From NCBI GenBank assembly GCA_035328465.1, contig DAOLIQ010000011.1, positions 1 through 59,689 of the forward strand: a stretch of 59,689 nucleotides of DNA, read 5' to 3'. Made by a program: the position numbers and the translations under genes. Below, one piece after another: positions 43,891 through 53,132 of the stretch (positions are counted from its first letter, which is position 1; every line of letters begins with the position of its first letter). The stretch is from JADJEI01 sp035328465 (GTDB lineage: Bacteria; Bacteroidota; Ignavibacteria; Ignavibacteriales; Ignavibacteriaceae). Under the pieces are notes generated by a model. That model had not been told where the DNA came from. It worked only from the letters and a program-made list of their open reading frames with translations, and made no database searches.

Positions 43891-46473
43891 TTACAAAACA
43901 AATTGAACACCAAACTTTATAATTCGCGGCGGCCCGATGTATGTTGGATTATGATCTGCATCCGGGGAAGAACCTACTAATCCCGGCTGCCCTGTATCAA
44001 AAGGTTTTCCGGTGCGTGAATAAACGAAAACAACATTCTCAGTGTTTAAAAGGTTTGTTATCTCTAAAAATATTGCAGCCGAGACTCCTGAAAAAGGAAT
44101 CGTTTTTATTGCGCGTATATCAACTGTGGAAGTCCAGGGTTTTCTTCCTGAGTTTATATCAATTCGAACAGTTGGATCTACATAAGGAGTGTATGGCAAA
44201 CCACTGTTAGCTTTTAGTATAATATTAAAATTAAGATTGGATAGTAAATCCATTCCCAAAATTGTTATGCCGCTGTTATCAGGAATATTGAAATTCAAAT
44301 TGATTGCAAATTTATGCCGCTGATCGAAATCAAGAAAATATTCCTGATGGGGGATTTCCTCTTTTGTAAAAGCATTAAAGTAGCCGCCCAACGGCTGGGA
44401 GTTATTTCCCTTAGCAACCATATAAGTGTAATCAATTGAACCGGAAAAATAATTGCTGTAACGTTTGCTGATTGTGAGATCAACTCCTTTAACACTTGCA
44501 TAATCAGAGTTAAAGAAAACCACATAATCTTGTGATAGATAACTTATTTGTAAAGTTGAGAGCAAATCGGTGATGTCCTTATTCCATGCAGTCAGGTCCA
44601 ATGCCCAGCTATCACTCAATTTATATTTTATACCGGCTTCATAAGAAACAGTTTTTTGCGCTTTAACATTTGGGTTTCCAATTAATGGTAGGGAGGTGTT
44701 AATATCTCTGCCGTTGTTATAGTATAAGGAATTGTAATCCGGGTACTGAAAAAAGTGTCCGTAGGAAAAATGAAGAACAGCGTCTTCCGTAATTGGGTGA
44801 GCCAAACCGATTCGCGGACTGATTTGAGTTTTGGGCTTTACCTTTTCTTCATCAGCGAGTATCCAGTTATTATTTTCGTCAAAATATCCGAAACGGCGAA
44901 TGTCAGGCCACATAGTTGCGTTTGGATCAACAAAATCAAACCGCAATCCAACATTTACTATTAAATAATTATACTCAATTTTATCCTGCAAATAGCCATT
45001 AAACTCAATCGGGTTCTTTGAATAAATATCTTTGAACTGTGCACCCGAAGGCCAGGGCTCAGATTCTTCGTGCACATTTATATCGTGTTTTACTATTTCG
45101 AAACCGCCTTTAAATTGATTATTAATATTTGCCTGAAATGTTGCATCAACTTTGCCCCGGTAAGTAACGGTAGTATTGTCAGCAAATTCAGAATCATCTC
45201 CCTCAACAAAAAAATAAACCGTTTCGCCGGTTCTTCCCATCACATATTCTGACGGTAATTTATCTCCCACCTGAACTATTCTGTGGTTTTTAAATCTTGA
45301 CAGGTTTGCCGTGTAAAAAAAGCTGTTGCCAAGCGTTTGTGTGAAAACTATTCCGAACCGGGCTGACTGAATTTCGGTATGCGCTTGATGATCGCTAAGA
45401 TATTTCCAGGCGTGATTGTAACCTTGATATTTTTGACCGGTCATCTGCCCGGAAAGAGATATTTTAATTGTGGGAGACATCGAATAGGTCAGTTTAGCCA
45501 GTCCATCCCCCTCTACATTATAACCGTGCGGGAGATAACTATCTTCATTTCTATAAACACCGGAGAGTAAAAATGTCAAGTCGGTGGCGATAGGACCGTT
45601 TAATGAAGCAGTTATTAAACCCGGGATGGGGATAATTTGCTCGCTAAACATTTTAATATTTTTGTAATCAGATTGATCAACCACCCCGGCGAATGGGTTT
45701 GGCTTTCTGTATGGTGAAGTATTTATCATCGGCGTGGTATATTCCAATTTTCCATGAAAAGTTGAACCGCCATCTTTTGTAACAAGGTTTACTATGCTTG
45801 ACATCGCATCTCCATACTCTGCATTAAATGTACCACTGATAACCTGCATTTCATTAATGGCATCTTTATTCAAGGCGCTGTTAAAACCTCCATATAAAGG
45901 GTCGTCAACTTTTACTCCATCAATCATATAACCAATCTCACCAGTTCTTCCTCCGCGAACGTGAAGCTGCCCTTCAGAGTCAGTAGTAAATCCGGCTTTG
46001 GTGGAAAGTATATCCTGCACATTATTAACAGGCATATTCAAAATTTCATCGGAACTAACAACAGATAATTTTGAAGTTATATCTTTTTGAATCAACGGGC
46101 GTTCTGCTACTACGATTACTTCCTCCTCAAGATTGAGTACTTGAGTTTCCATTTCGATTTCTAAAGTCGTTGTAAGATCAATTAGCACTCTGACATTGCT
46201 GATGCCGTAAGGTTTGTAGCCAATCATAGTCGCCCGTAAAGTGTATGTACCGGGGGGGATATTTAAAATATAAAACTCACCGTCTATATTGCTGGCAGCT
46301 CCTAAATTTGTCCCTTCAATAATTATGTTACAGCCGGGTAGGGGTTCGCCTGTTTCGGTATCTCTAACAATGCCGGAAATTTTTCCAGTAGTTCCTGCAT
46401 AATTAATAGTTGATACAAAAATGAATAAAGATATAAAGCAGGAAAACGAGATATTAGTTAGAAGATTTTTCAA
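43891..46473 (-). CDS. TonB-dependent receptor with carboxypeptidase-regulatory N-terminal domain
   Basis: An outer-membrane receptor of about 860 residues. The likely start is the TTG at 46473, because CAGGAG stands 9 bp upstream; a TTG 21 bp earlier is less likely. The signal peptide (LLTNISFSCFISLFIFVSTINYAG) is followed by a CarboxypepD_reg-like domain (GKISGIVRDTETGEPLPGCNIIIEGTNLGAASN...), then the plug (about 125-235, LHVRGGRTGEIGYMIDGVKVDDPLYGG) and a 22-strand barrel ending IIKFGVQFVL. No SusD-like lipoprotein is next to it, so it is not a standard polysaccharide SusCD pair. It heads an operon with a T9SS protein and a PorV-like protein. Its substrate cannot be told from sequence. 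Confidence 0.9.
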   Translation of the reverse strand: MKNLLTNISFSCFISLFIFVSTINYAGTTGKISGIVRDTETGEPLPGCNIIIEGTNLGAASNIDGEFYILNIPPGTYTLRATMIGYKPYGISNVRVLIDLTTTLEIEMETQVLNLEEEVIVVAERPLIQKDITSKLSVVSSDEILNMPVNNVQDILSTKAGFTTDSEGQLHVRGGRTGEIGYMIDGVKVDDPLYGGFNSALNKDAINEMQVISGTFNAEYGDAMSSIVNLVTKDGGSTFHGKLEYTTPMINTSPYRKPNPFAGVVDQSDYKNIKMFSEQIIPIPGLITASLNGPIATDLTFLLSGVYRNEDSYLPHGYNVEGDGLAKLTYSMSPTIKISLSGQMTGQKYQGYNHAWKYLSDHQAHTEIQSARFGIVFTQTLGNSFFYTANLSRFKNHRIVQVGDKLPSEYVMGRTGETVYFFVEGDDSEFADNTTVTYRGKVDATFQANINNQFKGGFEIVKHDINVHEESEPWPSGAQFKDIYSKNPIEFNGYLQDKIEYNYLIVNVGLRFDFVDPNATMWPDIRRFGYFDENNNWILADEEKVKPKTQISPRIGLAHPITEDAVLHFSYGHFFQYPDYNSLYYNNGRDINTSLPLIGNPNVKAQKTVSYEAGIKYKLSDSWALDLTAWNKDITDLLSTLQISYLSQDYVVFFNSDYASVKGVDLTISKRYSNYFSGSIDYTYMVAKGNNSQPLGGYFNAFTKEEIPHQEYFLDFDQRHKFAINLNFNIPDNSGITILGMDLLSNLNFNIILKANSGLPYTPYVDPTVRIDINSGRKPWTSTVDIRAIKTIPFSGVSAAIFLEITNLLNTENVVFVYSRTGKPFDTGQPGLVGSSPDADHNPTYIGPPRIIKFGVQFVL

Positions 46474-46649
46474 AAGAATTAACTCCTGTTTCAATTAATA
46501 TTCGCAGAAAATATTATTCTCTGATAAATTAAATGACCTCTCGAAAATCAGGTTGCAAAAAATTGTTGGATAATTCAAAATAAGCTTCAAAATTCTGCCG
46601 ACAACTTTTATGTTTTAAAAAATTATCTCCGAGAGGTTTTTAACCAAAA

Positions 46650-47705
46650 TTATTTTAACAAAATCATTTTTTTGCCGGATGTAAAATTTTCAGTGCTTAA
46701 TGTATATAGATAAATTCCTGTCGGTACACTATTTCCTAATTCATCTGTTCCATCCCAGGTGACTTTATAACTGCCGGCTGATTGTTCTTTTGAGACCAGC
46801 GTTTTAATCTTTCGTCCAAGCAGATCAAAAATAGCAAGAGTTACATAGTCATCTGAAGAAATCTGATACGCAATCCTCGTTTCAGGGTTAAATGGATTTG
46901 GAAAATTCTGTTCAAGATAAAATCCATCGGGCAACAATGTATTTGAATTATCATCCACAGATGTTACGAGTGAATTAACAGTGATATTATCGAAGTAACC
47001 AGGGAGGGGAAAACCATTCTGAAAAACATAAACGCCATATTTACCCGAGCTCATTCTATCTTCACCGCTATCAATTGCGGGAACGGTGCCTAATAACTGC
47101 CCATCGAAGTAACACCAGAAAGCCGTGCTGTCTGCGTTAAGTGTTTTTACTTCCACTTTCATTTTGTGCCAGCCATTTTCAGTTGGAATGCCTCCGGGAA
47201 TACTATCGGCTTTGTAGGAGTAATCAAAGGAGTAGGTAAAAGTAGAAAAATTAAATCGGTTGTTGAACAACCTGATTCGCGGATAAGGAACTGCATCAAA
47301 ATCGGCAGTCATCTTAATGTATGTTCCGATACTGCTGTCAGCATAAATTACCAACCCGGTATATGCCGAGCCGTCAGGATGATTAACATAACAATAAACA
47401 TCTGCTTCAATTGAATAATCCATCAGGTCGGTGCTGCCGGCGATTGCGAGAGCAATTCCTGTGTAAGAAGTATCGACATCCTGAAGCCAGCCAACATAAC
47501 TGCCGCCGGTTAAAAGGGGGATGGGTGCATTAGCCATCGGGACTGCGGCTAACATATCTTCTCCTGCAAAAAAGGCTTGCCATTCAGTACTTGCCGTACC
47601 GGATTCAAAGTCTTCAGTAAAGATTGACTGTGCGAGTGCTGAGGCAGAAAATCTGACCGATAAAACCAAAAACGAAACACAAAAAGCAGTAAATAATTTT
47701 TTCAT
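46650..47705 (-). CDS. Secreted LamG/3-keto-disaccharide hydrolase-like protein with T9SS sorting domain
   Basis: A 351-residue secreted protein. GAGGT precedes the ATG and a signal peptide follows (FTAFCVSFLVLSVRFSASALAQ). Residues 30-245 form a beta-sandwich with a concanavalin/LamG-like pattern: FTEDFESGTASTEWQAF, YSIEADVYCYVNHPDGSAYTGLVIYAD, NGWHKMKVEVKTLNADSTAFWCYFDGQLLG, GKYGVYVFQNG. Such domains bind or cleave glycans. The final 85 residues (YLEQNFPNPFNPETRIAYQI to KKMILLK) are a typical T9SS type A sorting domain. It appears to be monocistronic, with 155 bp before the TonB receptor gene downstream of a different unit. Confidence 0.8.
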   Translation of the reverse strand: MKKLFTAFCVSFLVLSVRFSASALAQSIFTEDFESGTASTEWQAFFAGEDMLAAVPMANAPIPLLTGGSYVGWLQDVDTSYTGIALAIAGSTDLMDYSIEADVYCYVNHPDGSAYTGLVIYADSSIGTYIKMTADFDAVPYPRIRLFNNRFNFSTFTYSFDYSYKADSIPGGIPTENGWHKMKVEVKTLNADSTAFWCYFDGQLLGTVPAIDSGEDRMSSGKYGVYVFQNGFPLPGYFDNITVNSLVTSVDDNSNTLLPDGFYLEQNFPNPFNPETRIAYQISSDDYVTLAIFDLLGRKIKTLVSKEQSAGSYKVTWDGTDELGNSVPTGIYLYTLSTENFTSGKKMILLK

Positions 47706-48005
47706 AGCTTACCTCATAAAATTATTAAATGTTGTTTAATATAGTTCGAGTCTTTTCTTTATCAAATATACTAATAAAATATAATTCAGTGTGATCAGGC
47801 TAATGCTGAGTGTAATATTTGACTTTAGCAAAGGTTAACTAAAATAGTTGAGACGCATTAACGAGGTAGAAAATTAATTTAAAGTTAGAAAAATTAGAAA
47901 TTCAATATTTGACTCTGCTAAGTTAAAGATTTCAATCTGTGGAAGTCACAATATTATAATCCTAAAATTATAATTGAAATGGGGGAGGGAAGGAAAAGAA
48001 CTTAC
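47706..48005. other. 300-bp intergenic stretch with a short imperfect direct repeat
   Basis: No gene is seen. An imperfect repeat of about 25 bp appears twice: AATATTTGACTTTAGCAAAG near 47814 and AATATTTGACTCTGCTAAG near 47904, both followed by GTTAA, 90 bp apart. It lies upstream of the LamG-like gene on the - strand and could hold its operator or promoter, but I see no clear -33/-7 pair. Confidence 0.4.
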
Positions 48006-51000
48006 TTAAGCAGCAGATAATTTTCGTTTTCTCCTCCAATATATGAATGATACTGAAACTGTAACTATCGCAAGCAGTCCGATAATGTATGGCAGTATGT
48101 TTACGTTTCGTTTCAGTTCTATTTTTGAAATATTTCCATTAAGTATAAAAGCACTCCAATAAAATGGGTTAGGGGAGTATTCTTTAATGAAATCCATTTT
48201 TGCTAATCGCAGCGCTTCTGATTTATCAAAACCTTCACTTAATCTTTTGTAAAATAAGATCATAAATTTTGAAGTGTATTTGTCATTCACTTCCCACAAC
48301 GAAACCACCACGCTTTTAGATCCTGATTCAAAAAAAGCTTTTGACATTCCAAGTATTCCTTCGGAAGCATCAATGGCGCCCAAGCCTGAATTGCAAGAAC
48401 TGAGCACAACCAGATCGCTGTTAAGTTTCAACTGAACTATTTCAGATGCTTCGAGAAAGCCGTCATTTTCGGTGTCGTAAGAATTTGAAAAGAAAATTAC
48501 CGGCTGCTTATTGAAGAGCATAGAATGGGTCGAAAGATGAATGATCTTATTATTCTCACAGTTCAATTTGAAGTTTGTTTCAGTTGCTTCTGTTGTTGCT
48601 AATACTTGATTTGCGCCGATCAAATTTCCCACCCCGTTAATTTCTTCTTCGGAATATTTTAAAGGAAGTAATGCTACATTTCGCGGCACGCCGGAATTTT
48701 CTTCCAGTAATCCTCGTCTGTCTGCAAATTCGTTTGTGCTGCTGTTAATAAAAGGATTTCCAACGATCAAGGATTTATTGTTACTAAGTGTTGCATTTTC
48801 TTTTAACTCGAGATAATTAGCGGCAGAGTTTGCGTATGAAATATTATAATCATAGATCAGGAATTCTTTATCGCCATAACTGTATGGACTGGAGTTATTA
48901 TCGAAAGACTTAACAAGAAATTCAAATGGAAATGCTATTAGTTCAGTGCTGGGCGAGAAAATAATATCACTGCCTTTTTTAACTTTTGTTAAAACCGGCT
49001 TCAGCAAAGTTGAATAGAAATCATAAGCTGATTTTGTATTGAAGGAAAATAAATCCTGGTTATAAAATTCATGATCTGAAATGCTGTCATCATAGAAAGG
49101 GGAAATTGAAGAGAGCATCGAAAGAATATCCCCTTGACCTTTGTTTATTTCAAAATGCTGAAAATCTTTTTTTGTAATTAAAAAAATATGTGTGAAATTT
49201 TTGTTAGAATAAATTGAAATAAGGTTTTCTTTTTCTGAAAGACCATTCTGAATATTTTCAATTGAACGACTGCTGTCAAAGTTTAAGTATTTAGCTAACG
49301 AAGGATCAGTCTTGACGATTTCTTTTTTAAGCAGGTGGTAAAGGATTTTAACTGAGTCTATTTCATTCTCTGAAAGAAGCTGAGAATGTATCAGCCATTC
49401 ATATTCATAAATTTTTTCCAACAATGAATCGCTGCCAACTGCCGCCTGAAGCTTAATATTGCTCAGGTTCTGCATCATATTCCTCGATCTTGAGTGATCA
49501 ATTAATTGGAAGGCTTCAGTATATCTTTTCTGATTCAACAATAAATTTGCGTACGCATGGTACACTTCAACTTTTGAAGAAAAGTAAAATATCTGAACTT
49601 CATTTTCTTCGAACAAAGGACGGGAGACATCCTCTATCAATTTAATTGCAGACTTGAAATATGATTCAGCAGCTTCGTCCAAGTTGTGTTCGGCAAATAA
49701 ATTTCCTAACGAATGCAGTGCTTCAATTTGGAGATTATTTTCATTTAAACTGCGTGCGATATTCAGAGAAGATAAATAACTATTTTTTGCTTCGTTAAAA
49801 TTATTTTCTTTGGAATAGATATTCCCTTCTATTAACAGTGCTTCGGAAAGAATATTATCGAAGCCATATTTAGACGCAGAGTTTTTCGCCATAGAAATAT
49901 AGTTTCGAGCCTCCTTAGTTTGATCTGATTCAGAATAAACCAAAGCCAAATCAAGTGTGGAGAGCGTTTCAGAGTAAAATGAATTTATCTTTTTAGAGAG
50001 AGTAATTGATTTTTGCAAAAACATTTTTGCATTGTCAAGGCTGTCTAATTTGAATGAAGCAATGCCAAGTTTATTATACAGATCGGCGGTAGTATAAAGG
50101 TTTCCCGCTTCCTCACTTTCGGAAAATGCTTTTTCAAAAAATTGGAGCGACCCGGAAAATCTTTCAAGATTAAAGTTAAGAATTCCGAGCCCTGAATTTA
50201 TTAAAGAGGATAAATCAATTTCTTTTATATCTGAAGAGATTTCTTGTGCCTTACGATAGTATTTTAATGCTTCGCTGTAGTTTGATAGGTTAGAATACAC
50301 ATCGGCTATTCCGGTAAGATTTAATGCAAGTGCTCTTTTGTTATCACCCGCAAATTCTACCCCATCGTTGTAGTATTTAAGCGCAGACTTAAAATCAAAT
50401 ATGTTTAGATAAATTCTTCCAAGGTTATCGGATAAAAATGACAGCCTCATTTTATTTCCCAGACTTTTATAAATCTGATAGCTGCGTTTGTAGTTTTCTT
50501 TAGCATTAATTAATTCATTAGTGAAAGAAAATGATACGCCAAGTTCAGAATAAGCAAAAGCAAGATTTTCATTATCGTTAATACCCTTGGAAATCTTTAT
50601 TGCCTTATTAAAATACTCTCTTGCTTTATCTACTTCGCCATTCATGTCCAATATAATACCAATATCGACCATGGCTTTGGATTCATTTTGTTTATCGCCG
50701 ACTTTTTGTGAAAGTTTTAATGCACTTTCATATTCTGTTAATGCTGTTTCGTTTTCACCCGAAAGAAAATACAGTGAACCTTTTGCAATTGCTGCTTTTA
50801 TTTGAAACCATTCATCTGTTTCAGCAAGCCTTAGGGCTTTATTAATTACATTAAGTGCTAATTGATAATCGCCAAGACTCCGCTGCAAAAATGAATAGTG
50901 AAAAAACAACTCGTAATTTGTGGAATCATTTACAACTAATTGAGTTAAAAATTTTTCTGCGTCTTTGTATTTTCCTTTTGCCGAATTAATAAAATACAGC

Positions 51001-51473
51001 AAAATATTTTTATCGAACGATTCGTCAAAGGATTTGTCTCCATTTAGTTTTGCATCAAGCATTGATAATCTATCGGTAGCAGAAGCACTGAAAATAAGCT
51101 CTTCGTAATAAGGGAGAAAATCCTGATGATTGGAAAGTTTTGAATAGAGGGTGTCGAACATTTGCTCGTAATTTCCATCGCGTTTGGAAATCATTGCAAA
51201 CAAAAATGACTTCTCAAAACCGTCGGGTAAATTTTCTAATTTTTGTTTTTCACGGCTGGAGTTAATGTCAGAATTAAGGATAATTCTCTGATAAGATTTT
51301 AACAGTTCAACATTCCAACCTGCCAAAATTACAGTTTTGTAGGTCGAATCTGAAGGAGAAAATTTACCGGATTTTTTTAAGTTATTATTTTCTGAACCGG
51401 AAAAATTTTTATCGGCGGGCTGAAACAAGGAAAGTATCAGCAGCAGTAATATGGATGTTTTGTATATGATCAT
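48006..51473 (-). CDS. Membrane-anchored TPR-CHAT (caspase-like) protein
   Basis: I use ATG 51473, which begins a hydrophobic signal or anchor (MIIYKTSILLLLILSLFQ) and sits 10 bp after the preceding stop; the earlier start at 51497 overlaps that gene. It has 1155 residues. About 60-640 holds a dozen or more tetratricopeptide repeats (for example FAYSELGVSFSFTNELINAKENYKRSY, ALNLTGIADVYSNLSNYSEALKYYRKA). About 790-1110 is a CHAT domain, a caspase-like peptidase fold: LIVGNPF, IIHLSTHSML with His983, and VVLSSCNSGLGAIDASEG with Cys1027, so the His-Cys dyad is intact. A transmembrane helix (NILPYIIGLLAIVTVSVSFIYWRR) and a basic tail end the chain, so TPR and CHAT parts probably face the periplasm. 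It follows the anti-sigma/TPR and sigma genes in one operon. Confidence 0.88.
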   Translation of the reverse strand: MIIYKTSILLLLILSLFQPADKNFSGSENNNLKKSGKFSPSDSTYKTVILAGWNVELLKSYQRIILNSDINSSREKQKLENLPDGFEKSFLFAMISKRDGNYEQMFDTLYSKLSNHQDFLPYYEELIFSASATDRLSMLDAKLNGDKSFDESFDKNILLYFINSAKGKYKDAEKFLTQLVVNDSTNYELFFHYSFLQRSLGDYQLALNVINKALRLAETDEWFQIKAAIAKGSLYFLSGENETALTEYESALKLSQKVGDKQNESKAMVDIGIILDMNGEVDKAREYFNKAIKISKGINDNENLAFAYSELGVSFSFTNELINAKENYKRSYQIYKSLGNKMRLSFLSDNLGRIYLNIFDFKSALKYYNDGVEFAGDNKRALALNLTGIADVYSNLSNYSEALKYYRKAQEISSDIKEIDLSSLINSGLGILNFNLERFSGSLQFFEKAFSESEEAGNLYTTADLYNKLGIASFKLDSLDNAKMFLQKSITLSKKINSFYSETLSTLDLALVYSESDQTKEARNYISMAKNSASKYGFDNILSEALLIEGNIYSKENNFNEAKNSYLSSLNIARSLNENNLQIEALHSLGNLFAEHNLDEAAESYFKSAIKLIEDVSRPLFEENEVQIFYFSSKVEVYHAYANLLLNQKRYTEAFQLIDHSRSRNMMQNLSNIKLQAAVGSDSLLEKIYEYEWLIHSQLLSENEIDSVKILYHLLKKEIVKTDPSLAKYLNFDSSRSIENIQNGLSEKENLISIYSNKNFTHIFLITKKDFQHFEINKGQGDILSMLSSISPFYDDSISDHEFYNQDLFSFNTKSAYDFYSTLLKPVLTKVKKGSDIIFSPSTELIAFPFEFLVKSFDNNSSPYSYGDKEFLIYDYNISYANSAANYLELKENATLSNNKSLIVGNPFINSSTNEFADRRGLLEENSGVPRNVALLPLKYSEEEINGVGNLIGANQVLATTEATETNFKLNCENNKIIHLSTHSMLFNKQPVIFFSNSYDTENDGFLEASEIVQLKLNSDLVVLSSCNSGLGAIDASEGILGMSKAFFESGSKSVVVSLWEVNDKYTSKFMILFYKRLSEGFDKSEALRLAKMDFIKEYSPNPFYWSAFILNGNISKIELKRNVNILPYIIGLLAIVTVSVSFIYWRRKRKLSAA

Positions 51474-51483
51474 TGAACACAGA

Positions 51484-52452
51484 CTACTCCAAATCACTCA
51501 GAATATTTTCAGCTTCAATCATTTTACTACCTTTTTCATCAATAACTTTCTTCAAATATTTTTTTGCATTTTCTTTATCGTCAAGCATCAAGTAAGCCTT
51601 TGCGATATAAAAATGTGCATTCATTGAGAGGTTCTGATATTTACCGGAAAGATTTTTCTCAATTGACAGTTGAAGATTTTTCAACCCATCCTTTGCATTC
51701 GATTTATTATACGAGGGAAATAGTCCTATGAAATTACTTTCTGCAATTTCAAGATAAACCAATCCTAAAACATAATGTGTATAAAAAATTGTTTCGCTGT
51801 TAGAATTTTCTTGAATATCTTTTTTTAAATAAGAAATGGCTTTGTTGTATTCTTCATTATCAAGAGCGCTAATGCTTTCCTGAAAATAATCAGTAGTTCT
51901 TCCTCTGCTAATATAGAAATCAGATTTATCTTCGAGAGATGCGTGTTTGATTGCCGATGGGGTTGCTAATTCTGAAACTAAAAATAAAGATCCGAATAAT
52001 ACTCCGATTAACAGCACGGCGGCAAAAGCATAATATTGCGGATTCATCTTTCTAAAGAAGCGCAACTGATTTGAATTTGAATCAATGACTTTATTGGCAT
52101 TTGAAGCGAATTTTTCATTTAGAAAATTTTCAACATCGGCATATTCAGAGTTGATCATTGTGAACTGATCTGTGCAAGTGGCACATTGCCGCAAATGAGC
52201 TTCAATCCATGGAATTTTAGCGAAAATATTTTGGTCTTCCGGCTCAAGATTATTTTTGACTAATATAAAATCTTTCAATTCATCAAACGAGATATGATCG
52301 GATTTCTTGAGTGCTTTACCTAGTTTAATGTAGTTATTGTAAAATTCCTTAGCTTCAAGGTCACTGGTAAGAATTTCCTCAAGCCTAAGCCTTTCGGCTT
52401 CGGTAAGCGAGTTTTTCTGGAGTAAATCCAGGATATATTCAAAGTTGTTCAT
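51484..52452 (-). CDS. Zinc-finger anti-sigma factor-like membrane protein with TPR
   Basis: From ATG 52452 it has 322 residues. The cytoplasmic N-terminal part has a zinc-binding anti-sigma motif H-x3-C-x2-C (AHLRQCATC, near residue 95) as in zf-HC2/ZAS proteins. A single transmembrane helix follows (YYAFAAVLLIGVLFGSLFLV, near 142-161). The outer part has TPR-like helices (NEEYNKAISYLKKDIQENSN, NAHFYIAKAYLMLDDKENAKKYLKK). Such proteins hold an ECF sigma factor inactive until an outside signal is sensed. The gene lies 57 bp after the sigma gene and 10 bp before the TPR-CHAT gene. The start upstream at 52479 (TTG) is possible but has no better support. Confidence 0.82.
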   Translation of the reverse strand: MNNFEYILDLLQKNSLTEAERLRLEEILTSDLEAKEFYNNYIKLGKALKKSDHISFDELKDFILVKNNLEPEDQNIFAKIPWIEAHLRQCATCTDQFTMINSEYADVENFLNEKFASNANKVIDSNSNQLRFFRKMNPQYYAFAAVLLIGVLFGSLFLVSELATPSAIKHASLEDKSDFYISRGRTTDYFQESISALDNEEYNKAISYLKKDIQENSNSETIFYTHYVLGLVYLEIAESNFIGLFPSYNKSNAKDGLKNLQLSIEKNLSGKYQNLSMNAHFYIAKAYLMLDDKENAKKYLKKVIDEKGSKMIEAENILSDLE

Positions 52453-52509
52453 TATAATTTTATTTTTTTCACAATACAATAGTTATTTCAAATCCCAAAA
52501 GGTGACAAA

Positions 52510-53067
52510 TTAAAATTTATCCCTTAGTTCGCCGAGGGTCCTATAAAACATCTTTTTTATGGCATCTTCAGACTTGTTTAGTCTGGTTGCAATGTCACTG
52601 AATTTCAAATCTTCATAAAATCTCATTCGGATTATTTTCTGTTTGTCCCCTGCAAGTGTGTCAATAATGGAGTTTATTTTTTCTGCATCAATTGAATGAT
52701 CCGGATCAGAACTTGTATCTTCAAGGTATCGGGCTTCTTCTAACTCGAAAGTTCGGCTTGCTTTATTCTTTTTATACCAGTTAATAAAACTTAAAAAAAG
52801 TACTCTTCTAAGCCAGAATTCAAGGTTTTCTACCTTTTGGTACTGCTCGGCAAATGCCAAATAAACGTTGTTTGTTAGATCGTCAACATCATCAGTATTA
52901 ATTATTTTTCCCTGACGCTGTTTAGATTGGAAGTAGCTAAAGGCAATATTCCGAACATGAATAGAAAGAGTTCGAAAAGCTTTGGAGTCTCCGGACAAAG
53001 AAGAGCGGAATAACTCATCAAGTTCTTTTTGATTAAAATTTATGTAATTTAAATTATCTATTGCCAA
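52510..53067 (-). CDS. ECF-type RNA polymerase sigma factor
   Basis: A 185-residue sigma-70 family protein with two regions only. Region 2 runs from about 18 to 92 (LFRSSLSGDSKAFRTLSIHVRNIAFSYFQ...DVDDLTNNVYLAFAEQYQKVENLEFWLRRVLFLSFINWYKK). Region 4 runs from about 125 to 180 (INSIIDTLAGDKQKIIRMRFYEDLKFSDIATRLNKSEDAIKKMFYRTLGELRD), a helix-turn-helix for the -35 element. The only possible start near the N-terminus is a TTG at 53067; no ATG is in frame. It is followed by the anti-sigma/TPR and TPR-CHAT genes, and is divergent from a T9SS protein gene with about 65 bp between the two starts. That short space should hold promoters for both and may be its own target. Confidence 0.9.
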   Translation of the reverse strand: MAIDNLNYINFNQKELDELFRSSLSGDSKAFRTLSIHVRNIAFSYFQSKQRQGKIINTDDVDDLTNNVYLAFAEQYQKVENLEFWLRRVLFLSFINWYKKNKASRTFELEEARYLEDTSSDPDHSIDAEKINSIIDTLAGDKQKIIRMRFYEDLKFSDIATRLNKSEDAIKKMFYRTLGELRDKF

Positions 53068-53132
53068 ATTTCTTTGTCACTTTTTTAATGCGTAAACTTA
53101 CTAAACAAAAAATACAAATCTTAAAATTATTA

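Noticed and set aside
48006..51473. Type III-E CRISPR or gasdermin-type CHAT defence system
   Set aside because: No Cas proteins, CRISPR array or gasdermin-like gene is nearby; the neighbours are a sigma and an anti-sigma factor.
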